Positions 30,489 through 41,600 of a DNA stretch of 46,304 bases are shown here, in pieces. The stretch covers positions 1-46,304 of the forward strand of contig JASAMV010003629.1 in assembly GCA_030248065.1 (NCBI GenBank), given 5' to 3'. The notes under the pieces are model-generated. The model made no database searches, was not told the origin of the DNA, and saw nothing but the letters and a program-made list of their open reading frames with translations. Source of the stretch: Rhynchonema sp. JSB1_4 (lineage: Eukaryota > Nematoda > Chromadorea > Monhysterida > Xyalidae). The position numbers and the translations under genes are program-made. Numbering within the stretch: position 1 is the first letter of the stretch; every line of letters begins with the position of its first letter.

Positions 30489-30919
30489 GGGCGAACTTAG
30501 GTTGAACACGGAAACCGGAACACGGAAATAATTTACATACAAACCAGTTTCGTGGATTTACGTGCACGGAAATATTTCCGTGGTACGGAAATATTTCCGG
30601 TTTCCGTGTTCCGTGTTTTTTATTTTCACGGAACACGGAAATATTTCCGTGTGAATAGTTGTCGCTGTTTACGTCAACACACGGGCTATTGACGTCAGCA
30701 CGCTGGCTTTTGTCATCATCACTGCAAAAGCATCGTTTGCGTGCCTGAATCATTGCCGTGTTCCGTGGCACGGAAATATTTCCGTGTTCCGTGATTCTCC
30801 AAAACATTCACGGAACACGGAACACGGAAATATTTCCGTGTTCCGTGATTCTCCAAAATATTCACGGAACACGGAAATATTTCCGTGTTCCGGTTTCCGT
30901 GTTCAACCTAAGTCCGCCC
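30489..30919. mobile_element. Harbinger-like MITE C with ACGGAAATATTTCCGT palindromes (left arm)
   Basis: GGGCGAACTTAGGTTGAAC at the left mirrors the right end GTTCAACCTAAGTCCGCCC. TTA flanks both sides (30486-30488 and 30920-30922), the typical PIF/Harbinger target. Inside, CACGGAACACGGAAAT and the perfect palindrome ACGGAAATATTTCCGT recur several times at both ends. No transposase is present. Confidence 0.82.
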
Positions 30920-30963
30920 TTAGGTAAAAAATTTCCAAGAAAAACGGCCGCCTGCTGTATACA

Positions 30964-31293
30964 TATAGTCCGTCCACCAACTCATGGCACTTTGTGTTCC
31001 AGCTGGCAGGTTTGTTCTCTTCCTCCGCGTTCTAATGAAAGAGAAGTTGAGTGTGACCGTTTTTGCAAAAAAACTAAAAAATTATAGAATGTGTCGAAAA
31101 AGATTGAATTCGATCAAATTTAAAATTAAATTAGATTAAAATCGATAAAACACGTTTATTTCATGAAAACCACAATTTAGGAGCAAAAAATTTTTTTTCG
31201 TAAGCTCAATTTCTCTTTCATTAGAACGTGGAGGAAGGGAACAAGTCGGCCAGCAGCACCACAAAGTGCCATGAGCTGATGGACGGACCTATA
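30964..31293. mobile_element. Tc1/mariner-like MITE T4 (left arm)
   Basis: TATAGTCCGTCCACCAACTC and the complement of TATAGGTCCGTCCATCAGCTC form the ends, each followed inwards by ATGGCACTTTGTG. A second inverted pair lies inside (CTCTTCCTCC and GGAGGAAGGG; TTCTCTTTCATTAG-type words). TA flanks both ends. Confidence 0.72.
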
Positions 31294-31392
31294 CATGTTT
31301 CTCGCGCTCATAAAGGCTGCTTGAGTTTGGTGATGGTTTCGTGACCAAACGGTTTATGCAGTCATTTGCACTATTGTTTGGGCCGTATGTGG

Positions 31393-32764
31393 ACACTTCT
31401 TGACGCACGGACAAGAATTCTTGTCTTTCTTGTCTTTCCTGTCTTTCTTGTCTTTCTTGTCCGCATAGTCAAGAAGTGGTCTTTACGCCCGGGCGTAACA
31501 TACACTTCTTGACTATGCGGACAAGAAAGACAGAAATAATAACACACAGTCAAGAAGTGTGCGTTACGCCTGGGCGTGAGGACCACGTCTTGACTACGTG
31601 GTCTGGGTGGACAGAAACACAATGTCAGTTATACGAATAAAAAATTAGTCTGTGAAACCAAAACGTACATGTACATGGGTCCCAATTTGCATTGCAGATT
31701 AAGTACTCAAGGCGATATAATATAGGAACATCAAAATTTTGACTGACAGTAGGTGACAAAAGTCATTAATTAGAAACCCAATCGTCCTGAACAACTTCAC
31801 ATTGTGTCTTAAAATAGTATTCAAAATTCCACAAAAACGTTTTACAAAAGTTCTCTGAGGTTTAGTGTTTAGTGGGCGTTTCCATTTTACAAATTCGATC
31901 ACGCACCCTCTCAAGTACTGACTCGTGTGTTACATTGTGCATGACTGACAATGATTCCGTTGATGTTCTTGTCATGAAGTGCCCCTGTGGTTTCACAACA
32001 TAAGTTTCGGAAGCTTCAATAATTACAATGAGCAAGATGTCCAGAGTTGGGGGCTGGTTTATACAAAATTCAAACTCCACAAGCTGAGTCTAAAGAATGC
32101 TCGCGATGGGCGGTGGTGTTTAGGGTCGGGCTTGCTTTTAGTCTCACAGTAGGCCTGGTTGGTCGGAAGCCTTAGTCTAAGCCTGATCACAAAATCTTTG
32201 TTTTAGGGTAGGTGAACATTACAGGACGTCTCAATACAAAGCATTGTCGTGTAATTGTTCAATATTTAGCTCTCAAGCCAACGCCCTGCACATGTACGTA
32301 TAACCTCATTAAATGTTCAAATCTTCCACACAGTGAAAGGTTGCTCGCTACATAAAACTAGGGAGAATTTCAGGAGTGTTCATTGTTGTATAAGTTTCGG
32401 CCAATTTCCATTCACATAAACTGCCATGGATTTGTTGGTGCACACAAAAAACACTAGTATCTCTCACACACAAGCGCTAAAGTGATTCATTAAGAAGAGC
32501 TAAGTGTTTAGATTAGAACTGTTATCTCTCATAGTCAAGAAATGGTCTTTACGCCCAGCCGTAACGCACACTTCTTGACGCTAAAACATAATTTCTGTCT
32601 TTCTTGGCTTTCTTGTCCGCGTAGTCAAGAAGTGGTCTTTACGCCCAGGCGTAAAGCACACTTCTTGACTGTGTATTATTATTTCTGTCTTTCTTGTCCG
32701 CGTAGTCAAGAAGTGGTCGTTACGCCCGGGCGTAGCATACAGTTCTTGACGCGTCAAGAAGTGT
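31393..32764. mobile_element. Foldback element E with CAAGAAGTG / GTTACGCCCGGGCGTAAC modules (left arm)
   Basis: ACACTTCTTGACGC begins it and GCGTCAAGAAGTGT ends it. Near both ends, GTCAAGAAGTGG-TCTTTACGCC-CGGGCGTAA-CACACTTCTTGAC modules are themselves nearly palindromic and recur two or three times, joined by TTCTGTCTTTCTTGTCC. The interior (about 31630-32520) is unique and non-coding as far as I can see. No target duplication is evident. Confidence 0.7.
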
Positions 32765-32888
32765 CTAGCTACCGTTAATTTTGTTCATGTTCGTGTATCT
32801 GGTCGTCTCGTGACGTGACGGTTCACTTGATGTTTCGGTTTCATTTCTTTCAATCTCCATTTTCGAAATTCCTAGTCTGTCTTTACTT

Positions 32889-33020
32889 TAGCAGAGGTGG
32901 GAATCGGGCCGGGTTACCTCGGCCCGGCCCGGCCCGACGAGGTCCGGGGGTCGGCCCGGCCCGGCCCGGCCCGACAGTTCGGGCCGGGAAGTCCGGCCCG
33001 GCCCGATTTTTTCGGCCCGA
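32889..33020. repeat. CGGCCCGGCCCGGCCCGA low-complexity cluster (left arm)
   Basis: GGCCCGGCCC repeats are interspersed with the complementary GGGCCGGG. The mirrored stretch in the right arm (35765-35880) has clearly fewer GGCCC units, so the cluster is unstable in length. Confidence 0.7.
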
Positions 33021-33085
33021 CTTTTTCTGATGATATTTTGAAGCAATTTTTTGGTGCAAAAATTACTGTTTTTTTGGTTTAAAAC

Positions 33086-33721
33086 AGTGTAGTGGCTGGG
33101 GGGGGGATGGGGGAGGGATTCCCCCCCCTAAGGAGTAGGTAGGTACCTTGCAACCACCCCTTGGGGGGGAAGGGGGGGAAGGGTAGGTACCTTGCAACCA
33201 TCCCGGAGGGTACCTTGCAACCATCAATGTTTGGTTTTCGTAGGCAAAAATGGGTATTTTTCGACCTCAAAACCCCAAAAATCGCGCGCTCCGCGCGCAA
33301 ACCCCCATATAATAGCTATTTTGGACAAATTTTCGGCCAAAATGCAAAAAAGTGCCATTTTTTCGGGGGCCGTTTAACGTGGACCGCAGGACCGTACGAC
33401 CGTAGCTTTTTACTACGGTAGAAAATCTTCTGCAAGCCGCAGCCGCGCACGGAGACCGCTATCGGCTATGGGTTACGGTAGCTATGCTGACGTGCTGGAG
33501 CTACCGTAGCAAAAAGCTGCGGTCGTACGGTCCTACGGTCCACGCTAAACGTTCCCTTTTTTCGGCCAATTTTGCAATATAATGCATGCAAAAAACACAC
33601 TTTTTTTCGGACCCCAGGGGTACCTTGCAACCTTCCGGAGGCTGGGTAGGGGGGTACCTTGCAACCATCTGGATCCATCCCCCCAAGGGTACCTTGCAAC
33701 CATCTGCCTGCCACTACACTG
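33086..33721. mobile_element. Element F with GGTACCTTGCAACCATC modules (left arm)
   Basis: CAGTGTAGTGGCTGG opens it and CCTGCCACTACACTG closes it. GGTACCTTGCAACCATC occurs three times near each end, all in the same orientation. A smaller inverted-repeat element (33371-33551) is nested inside. The palindrome arm ends almost exactly at the end of this element. No 8-bp duplication is found at its edges. Confidence 0.7.
33371..33551. mobile_element. Short MITE with CGTTTAACGTGGACCG termini, nested in element F (left arm)
   Basis: The first about 50 bp (CGTTTAACGTGGACCGCAGG, then ACCGTACGACCG and CTACGGTAG) are complementary to the last 50 bp. The total is 181 bp. The mirror copy lies at 35239-35419. 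Confidence 0.7.
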
Positions 33722-34696
33722 ATTGACCCCCCATTAATTGAACCCCCCCTAAATGGCTCGAAATCAAAAATAGAACCCCCCATTAATTGACCCCCCCCAT
33801 TAATAGAACCCCACCCCCAACCTTCATCGTACCACAGATCAGTGGTATGGTAGGGCTGTGTTGTTGTGTCAAACGTTGTTTAAGCTTGCGTACACAACAG
33901 AACACAGCTTTTTAAGCATAATTGCCGCTGCTGAGGTTAGAAAATACCGAAAACAAGCCATTTTTATGGGCATTATTAACATTGATTTTTTTCGTCGGGG
34001 GGCCAAATGAAAAATATAACCCCCCCAATAATTGACCCCCCCCATAAATTGAACCCCCCCAAAATGACCCCAGTGAAAAAATAGACCCCCCGGGTTCTAT
34101 TTCCGACAATACGGTAGGGTACATAGGTGGAAAAAAAACGAGCGACTAGTTATACGGAAAATCCACCCGAATTCAAATTGCCGCCAAAACCAATGCTAGA
34201 GAATAAAGGGAGTTTCACCTGGAATGTCACAGCTCAGGTCACCATATGTTGCTCAACTTGCACGAGTTTGACCCGGTGGTCGCCGCGACAGCTGCTTTGA
34301 GTGAAAACTGACAATCCTGTGTAGTGTGTAATCATTGACGAGCGACTAATTATACGGAAATCCACCCGACCGAGCACGCGTCCACGAGAGATACAGCCGT
34401 TTTTCGTCGTGGCTGTGTGTTTTATTTGATTCAGGCTGGTGCCTAAGCTCAAGCCTAACCGCAAGCCTAAGCCTGAGGTAGAAGCCTAAAGCTTGAGTAT
34501 GGGACTATGCTTAAGCACACACAAAACGGGTGGATTTCCGCATAATTAGTCAATCTTAAACAACGAAAAACACAAAGCAACGAGTAAGGCATGTGGCACA
34601 CAATAAAATTGAAATTGGCAATCATAACGTAAACAACTGTTTATTCCTTTAGCATGGTAGATTATGTCACAATTAAATTGAGCACCGAATGGTATC

Positions 34697-34792
34697 ACAA
34701 TCGACCCGACAACAATTGATGGTCATGGTTGCCTGAGGCAAGAAGGAATCCGTCGTTGCGAACATCGCGGTACACGTTGTTGCTGAAAGGAA
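34697..34792 (-). other. Possible 3' terminal exon on the minus strand
   Basis: On the minus strand an acceptor TTCCTTTCAG precedes an open stretch NNVYRDVRNDGFLLASGNHD and so on to a TGA. About 50 bases downstream an AATAAA is present. I do not recognise the family, and no upstream exons were found. Confidence 0.3.
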
Positions 34793-34828
34793 ATATTTTC
34801 TTCTTGGTTTGATTATTTACAATTCGGT

Positions 34829-34970
34829 GTGAAACGATGGAGATCAAGCGCATCGGACTATCATAATCATTATCGGATCGGAATATCATGTGGCACAATT
34901 ATGGAGCAACAGCTTGTTCCAGGACTAGACACGAATAAATGCGATTGCAAGAGAAAACCCTTTCAAAACC
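34829..34970 (+). pseudogene. Orphan C-type lectin tail in the palindrome spacer
   Basis: The frame reads ISCGTIMEQQLVPGLDTNKC and continues DCKRKPF. This parallels DCGGVWYAYGALGLDDNKCD, the end of the lectin in both arms (same DCG/SCG, GLD and NKCD spacing). The sequence then runs into a GGGGTTTTTGG repeat before the expected final Cys. It looks like the last exon of a paralogue cut by rearrangement. Confidence 0.4.
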
Positions 34971-35072
34971 CCTTTTTTGGGGTTTTTGGTGGGTATTTCC
35001 GGGAGCAATTTTTCAGGTTCGGGTCCAGTGTTGGAGGTGGGGGGGGGGGTTTGGGGGTCAATATTTTTTTAT

Positions 35073-35702
35073 GTAGTGGCAGGCAGATGGTTGCAAGGTA
35101 CCCTGGGGGGGATGGATCCAGATGGTTGCAAGGTACCCCCCTACCCAGCCTCCGGAAGGTTGCAAGGTACCCCTGGGGTCCGAAAAAAAGTGTGTTTTTT
35201 GCATGCATTATATTGCAAAATTGGCCGAAAAAAGGGAACGTTTAGCGTGGACCGTAGGACCGTACGACCGCAGCTTTTTGCTACGGTAGCTCCAGCACGT
35301 CAGCATAGCTACCGTAACCCATAGCCGATAGCGGTCTCCGTGCGCGGCTGCGGCTTGCAGAAGATTTTCTACCGTAGTAAAAAGCTACGGTCGTACGGTC
35401 CTGCGGTCCACGTTAAACGGCCCCCGAAAAAATGGCACTTTTTTGCATTTTGGCCGAAAATTTGTCCAAAATAGCTATTATATGGGGGTTTGCGCGCGGA
35501 GCGCGCGATTTTTGGGGTTTTGAGGTCGAAAAATACCCATTTTTGCCTAGAAAACCAAACATTGATGGTTGCAGGGTACCCTCCGGGATGGTGCAAGGTA
35601 CCTACCCTTCCCCCTTCCCCCCAAGGGGTGGTTGCAAGGTACCTACCTACTCCTTAGGGGGGGGAATCCCTCCCCCATCCCCCCCCCCCAGCCACTACAC
35701 TG
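35073..35702. mobile_element. Element F, right-arm copy with nested short MITE
   Basis: This is the mirror of 33086-33721. It begins GTAGTGGCAGGC, lacking the outermost CAGT seen at the left-arm end, and finishes GCCACTACACTG. The nested 181-bp element is at 35239-35419. Confidence 0.7.
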
Positions 35703-36009
35703 TTTTAAACCAAAAAAACAGTAATTTTTGCACCAAAAAATTGCTTCAAAATATCATCAGAAAAAGTCGGGCCGAAAAAATCGGGCCGGGCCGACTTCCC
35801 GGCCCGAACTGTCGGGCCGGGCCGCCCCGACCCCCGACCTCGCGGGCCGGCGGGCCAGTAACCCGGCCCGATTCCCACCTCTGCTAAAGTAAAGACAGAC
35901 TGGAGGAACGAAAATGGAGATTGAAAGAAATAAAACCGAAACATCAAGTGAACCGTCACGTCACGAGACGACCAGATACACGAACATGAACAAAATTAAC
36001 GGTAGCTAG

Positions 36010-37363
36010 ACACTTCTTGACGCGTCAAGAACTGTATGCTACGCCGCGGCGTAACACCACTTCTTGACTACGCAAACAAGAAAGACAGAAATAATAATAC
36101 ACAGTCAAGAAGTGTGCTTTACGCCTGGGCGTAAAGACCACACACCGAAAAGAAAGAAAGACAGAAATTATGTTTTAGCGTCAAGAAGTGTGCGTTACGG
36201 CTGGGCGTAAAGACCATTTCTTGACTATGAGAGATAACAGTTCTAATCTAAACACTTAGCTCTTCTTAATGAATCACTTTAGCGCTTGTGTGTGAGAGAT
36301 ACTAGTGTTTTTTGTGTGCACCAACAAATCCATGGCAGTTTATGTGAATGGAAATTGGCCGAAACTTATACAACAATGAACACTCCTGAAATTCTCCCTA
36401 GTTTTATGTAGCGAGCAACCTTTCACTGTGTGGAAGATTTGAACATTTAATGAGGTTATACGTACATGTGCAGGGCGTTGGCTTGAGAGCTAAATATTGA
36501 ACAATTACACGACAATGCTTTGTATTGAGACGTCCTGTAATGTTCACCTACCCTAAAACAAAGATTTTGTGATCAGGCTTAGACTAAGGCTTCCGACCAA
36601 CCAGGCCTACTGTGAGACTAAAAGCAAGCCCGACCCTAAACACCACCGCCCATCGCGAGCATTCTTTAGACTCAGCTTGTGGAGTTTGAATTTTGTATAA
36701 ACCAGCCCCCAACTCTGGACATCTTGCTCATTGTAATTATTGAAGCTTCCGAAACTTATGTTGTGAAACCACAGGGGCACTTCATGACAAGAACATCAAC
36801 GGAATCATTGTCAGTCATGCACAATGTAACACACATCAGTCTTGAGAGGGTGCGTGATCGAATTTGTAAAATGGAAACGCCCACTAAACACTAAACCTCA
36901 GAGAACTTTTGTAAAACGTTTTTGTGGAATTTTGAATACTATTTTAAGACACAATGTGAAGTTGTTCAGGACGATTGGGTTTCTAATTAATGACTTTTGT
37001 CACCTACTGTCAGTCAAAATTTTGATGTTCCTATATTATATCGCCTTGAGTACTTAATCTGCAATGCAAATTGGGACCCATGTACATGTACGTTTTGGTT
37101 TCACAGACTAATTTTTTATTCGTATAACTGACATTGTGTTTCTGTCCACCCAGACCACGTAGTCAAGACGTGGTCCTCACGCCCAGGCGTAACGCACACT
37201 TCTTGACTGTGTGTTATTATTTCTGTCTTTCTTGTCCGCATAGTCAAGAAGTGTATGTTACGCCCGGGCGTAAAGACCACTTCTTGACTATGCGGACAAG
37301 AAAGACAAGAAAGACAGGAAAGACAAGAAAGACAAGAATTCTTGTCCGTGCGTCAAGAAGTGT
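36010..37363. mobile_element. Foldback element E, right-arm copy
   Basis: This is the mirror of 31393-32764, starting ACACTTCTTGACGC and ending GCGTCAAGAAGTGT. The module region at 36045-36160 differs from the left arm (ACACACCGAAAAGAAAG replaces the CACTTCTTGAC junction), which shows independent change in this arm. Confidence 0.7.
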
Positions 37364-37462
37364 CCACATACGGCCCAAACAATAGTGCAAATGACTGCAT
37401 AAACCGTTTGGTCACGAAACCATCACCAAACTCAAGCAGCCTTTATGAGCGCGAGAAACATG

Positions 37463-37792
37463 TATAGGTCCGTCCATCAGCTCATGGCACTTTGTGGTGC
37501 TGCTGGCCGACTTGTTCCCTTCCTCCACGTTCTAATGAAAGAGAAATTGAGCTTACGAAAAAAAATTTTTTGCTCCTAAATTGTGGTTTTCATGAAATAA
37601 ACGTGTTTTATCGATTTTAATCTAATTTAATTTTAAATTTGATCGAATTCAATCTTTTTCGACACATTCTATAATTTTTTAGTTTTTTTGCAAAAACGGT
37701 CACACTCAACTTCTCTTTCATTAGAACGCGGAGGAAGAGAACAAACCTGCCAGCTGGAACACAAAGTGCCATGAGTTGGTGGACGGACTATA
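37463..37792. mobile_element. Tc1/mariner-like MITE T4, right-arm copy
   Basis: This is the mirror of 30964-31293: TATAGGTCCGTCCATCAGCTC at one end and GGTGGACGGACTATA at the other. Confidence 0.7.
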
Positions 37793-37836
37793 TGTATACA
37801 GCAGGCGGCCGTTTTTCTTGGAAATTTTTTACCTAA

Positions 37837-38274
37837 GGGCGGACTTAGGTTGAACACGGAAACCGGAACACGGAAATATTTCCGTGTTCCGTGTTCCGTG
37901 AATATTTTGGAGAATCACGGAACACGGAAATATTTCCGTGTTCCGTGTTCCGTGAATGTTTTGGAGAATCACGGAACACGGAAATATTTCCGTGCCACGG
38001 AACACGGCAATGATTCAGGCACGCAAACGATGCTTTTGCAGTGATGATGACAAAAGCCAGCGTGCTGACGTCAATAGCCCGTGTGTTGACGTAAACAGCG
38101 ACAACTATTCACACGGAAATATTTCCGTGTTCCGTGAAAATAAAAAACACGGAACACGGAAACCGGAAATATTTCCGTACCACGGAAATATTTCCGTGCA
38201 CGTAAATCCACGAAACTGGTTTGTATGTAAATTATTTCCGTGTTCCGGTTTCCGTGTTCAACCTAAGTTCGCCC
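37837..38274. mobile_element. Harbinger-like MITE C, right-arm copy
   Basis: This is the mirror of 30489-30919, flanked by TAA on both sides (the complement of TTA). It is about 7 bp longer than the left copy because of one extra CGTGTTC-type unit. Confidence 0.8.
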
Positions 38275-38683
38275 TAAAATAGAGCCCTCGGTGTTCTATT
38301 CGGAAACGTGCCTGCAGGAAGGTTTTTGAAAGTTCTTGAACTGATTGCCAACATCACCGATTGTTATCACGCAACTACTTTAAGTATAAGCATTCCAATG
38401 CATGCTTTCATGAAACATTTGAACAGTTTTGATGAGAAAAAGACCGATAAGAGGCCACTTTTGCGGGCTAAAATCAATGATCACAGGATAAATTTTTTCA
38501 AACTTTCTACCCCAGATACAGCCCCAAGGGCTCTGTTCGGAAACGTGTCAGATTAAAACCCTCGGAGGCTCTATTCGGTGGGGTTTATATGAAAAACTAC
38601 GGTAGGGAATCACACTGCGGCTGAGTTGACGACATGACAATAACCCGTCAATTGGAGGAGGGATTGGAAGCGCTCAAACCATC

Positions 38684-41600
38684 TCAGTAAATTTGACATA
38701 TTGCACCGTGGACCGGGTCACATTTGTTGTCGTCCAGTCCGAGGGCACCGTAGGCATACCACACACCACCGCAATCACCGCCCGAGGGTTCCCCTGGTAT
38801 AGAATATGGGAAATTCTTCGTTTCGGGAACAAACACCCTTAATAAATAACTTTTTGATCTCGAGAAGCTCAGAGATTGTACCATGCTTCGCTTATGAAAA
38901 TATCGCTTGCTTGCGCAAGAAAACGCTGTTTCTATCATTTTTAGACAATTTATGGTACTTTCAAAAAAAATTTTGAGGTCACTTTTTCAAACTCCTCGGG
39001 TATCGGAAATTTTTGAATTTTTGGAGCAACGCGCCCCCTGGTTATGGGACATTTTTTATGTTCAGGGGTATGTACGGAACATGTGCCAACTTGGGAGGGG
39101 TACGGGAAATTTTCGATTTCTCAAGGACACCTCTGGTGCCATACCGTACTGTACACACGTACCTGCGTGCCACGGCAAATACGTTGCAATGTGATCCACG
39201 GACCCATCTCCTCTGAACCAGGCCCAAGAACCGCTGTATCTCTTCAAGCCAACATAAGCCCAGAACTGCAAGGGTCAGTAAGTGACACATTAATGAGAAA
39301 AGATTAAGATTGCCTGAGAGGTGTTGAAAAGGATGAAAGATAAAGACCAACTCCCTCGAACAACGGCCGCCAAGTGTTATTGAGCCAGTCCAGAATCGCC
39401 ACCATCGTCTGCGAGTCCTCGATCCAAGCCAGGCGTCCGTTGTATTGCCTGATAAATCAAGGAAAACATTTGGGCGCATGAGAAATCAAAGAAAATTGTT
39501 GGGTTGCATGTACGTGAGAAATGACTGCCATAGTATGCCTATAGGCGCGCAGAACATTACGTACAATACGGGAATAGTATCTAAAGATGACACACAAAAC
39601 ACAGTTGGCGCGCGATCCATCCCAGTTGCGATTTGGACTGCCCCATCTCGGAATATTTTGGGCGCATGAGAATTCAAGAAAAATACGTGGGTAATATATA
39701 CATGAGCAATGAATGCTATATGTCTGTAGGCGTGTGGCACATTTATCTATATAATGACCGGAATATTGTTCACAGTGCCGTTCTTTTAGGGCCACATACG
39801 TACAATGTATAGGTACGGGATTAGTTAGTAATAAAGATGACACACGAAACACAGTTGGCCCGTGATCCATCCCAGTCGAGATATTGGCCGCCAAAATCAG
39901 CATCCACCAAAACGTAGCAATGGCCATTATAGTCGAGTGCCGGCAATCCTTTGGCGGCGTCCGCGCAGTCTACAAGCAGATGAGCAATGATGCATGGCGG
40001 GGCCAAACGCTTGCACACAGGGTTGTTTCAAAAAAAGTGGTTAGATAAAAAAAATTAAAAAAAAAATTTTTTTTGAAACTCAGATTTTGCTTTTTTTTAA
40101 TAAAAAGGTTGCCCAAAAAGGGCTGAAATGTCCAAAAATGGCCTTTTTCGAGGCAAAAAATTGGCACTTTTTTCTGTGGACGGGACAATTTTTCCAAAAT
40201 CGCGCCTGCGGCGCCCTGTATTACCCAGAAATCCGTACAGGGATGCGCGGGTCTGGTCTTTTATAGTGATGTGGCACCGATAATGTACTACTGCATGTTA
40301 CTGCACATGTATATATGCTAGTCTGGTGTAAAACCGGGCGCGCAAAGTCGGTCTGACACGCAAGGTTTGGGTTGTAATCGATATTTTGATGGTCGTATAC
40401 CAGATATACGGCATTAGATGCATTAAAATATGTTGTACAGCATGCTACAATACATTAGAGTAACATCGTTAGTCAACATCAACCTCATACTGGTCGGGGA
40501 CCATAGAATCTGCACAATACTAACGGGTGCCACCACACAAGTTGGGTCTCAGGCGAAAATTTTTCAATTTTTGAAAAATATGTTGTATCGATTTCATTTA
40601 TCCTGAAACGTCGTTTGCAACACTTTTACTAATAAAAAAAATTTTCGTCAAAAAAAATCAAAAAAAAATTTTCTTTAAAAAAAGCTCGTTAACAAAAAAA
40701 TTTTTTTTCAACCCTGCTTGCACAGTGTATGAATCACTTCGTTAATGAAGCAAATGTGATGTTGCAGTGCCGGATGTGTTTAAGCGCAGTAATCCAGCTC
40801 TTCACAACTGGACACTTCAACCTTGCGCACAAATAATGTCATTACTAATGTTATAGCAATATTTTATTGTAATATAGTATGTGAACTCTGAACCGCCACA
40901 CCAAACGTATGCTCCCGGAAGGACTCGAACCTCCGACCTCCCAGCCACCAGGCCTGGACAGCCAGTTGCTCTACCAACTGAGCTACGGGAACGCGGTCTG
41001 GCTGCGGCTCAAAGTTGCACTTATACCCATGCAACCGTGCAGACACACACTGCTTTGCACGCCACACGCTACACGTTGCGCTGGCTAGCAGACTTCCAGT
41101 CCACACATCCTCCCATTCACGGAAGGTTTGACCTCAAACCTGCGGGTTTCCACCCGTCTTTTCTCCGAACCGACGCTACGACAGGCACGGAGCTACCCTG
41201 AATCCGGCAGAGTAGCCGCACTCACCTTTCCACAGGCAAGCACTCGCGGACTTCCGTCCCACCAGGGGATCTCCGCTTCACCCACCTTCGCATCGTGTCC
41301 CATCACGCAGGCACTTGCGACCCAACCCTGAATACGGCAGGATTGTCGCTGCGCACTTCCCTTTCCACAGGCAAGCACTCGCGGGCTTTGACCTACAAGG
41401 GGCTAACCGCTCGCACCTCGTGTCCCACACGATAGCGCCACCTCCCTCTTTCAGAAGGTCTGACCCCAGACCGGCTCCTTGGCCGTCACTGCGGGTTGGT
41501 TCATCTCAACTTGGGCTCACCAATTGTGAACTCTGAACCGCCACACCAAACGTATGCTCCCGGAAGGACTCGAACCTCCGACCTCCCAGCCACCAGGCCT

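Larger units (their letters stand above)
22725..33731. repeat. Large palindrome, left arm (about 11 kb)
   Basis: Every part of this arm recurs inverted in 35061-46304. Paired coordinates sum to 69013 outside exon 2, 68763 from there inwards to about 30500, and 68756-68790 nearer the centre; the steps mark indels. The arm carries a full C-type lectin gene, two hAT-like elements, a Mutator-like element, a SINE-like cluster and several foldback elements. The two arms differ by substitutions and indels, so they are not a simple reflection of one read. Confidence 0.93.
33732..35060. other. Spacer at the centre of the large palindrome
   Basis: Its first 380 bases are C-rich, with ATTGACCCCCC, CATTAATTGAACCCCCC and AATAGAACCCCCC words repeated. 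The word TTATACGGAAATCCACCCG occurs directly near 34148 and 34350 and inverted near 34527. A GCCTAAGC-rich stretch lies at 34433-34500. Two possible exon remnants follow (34697-34965). Confidence 0.6.
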
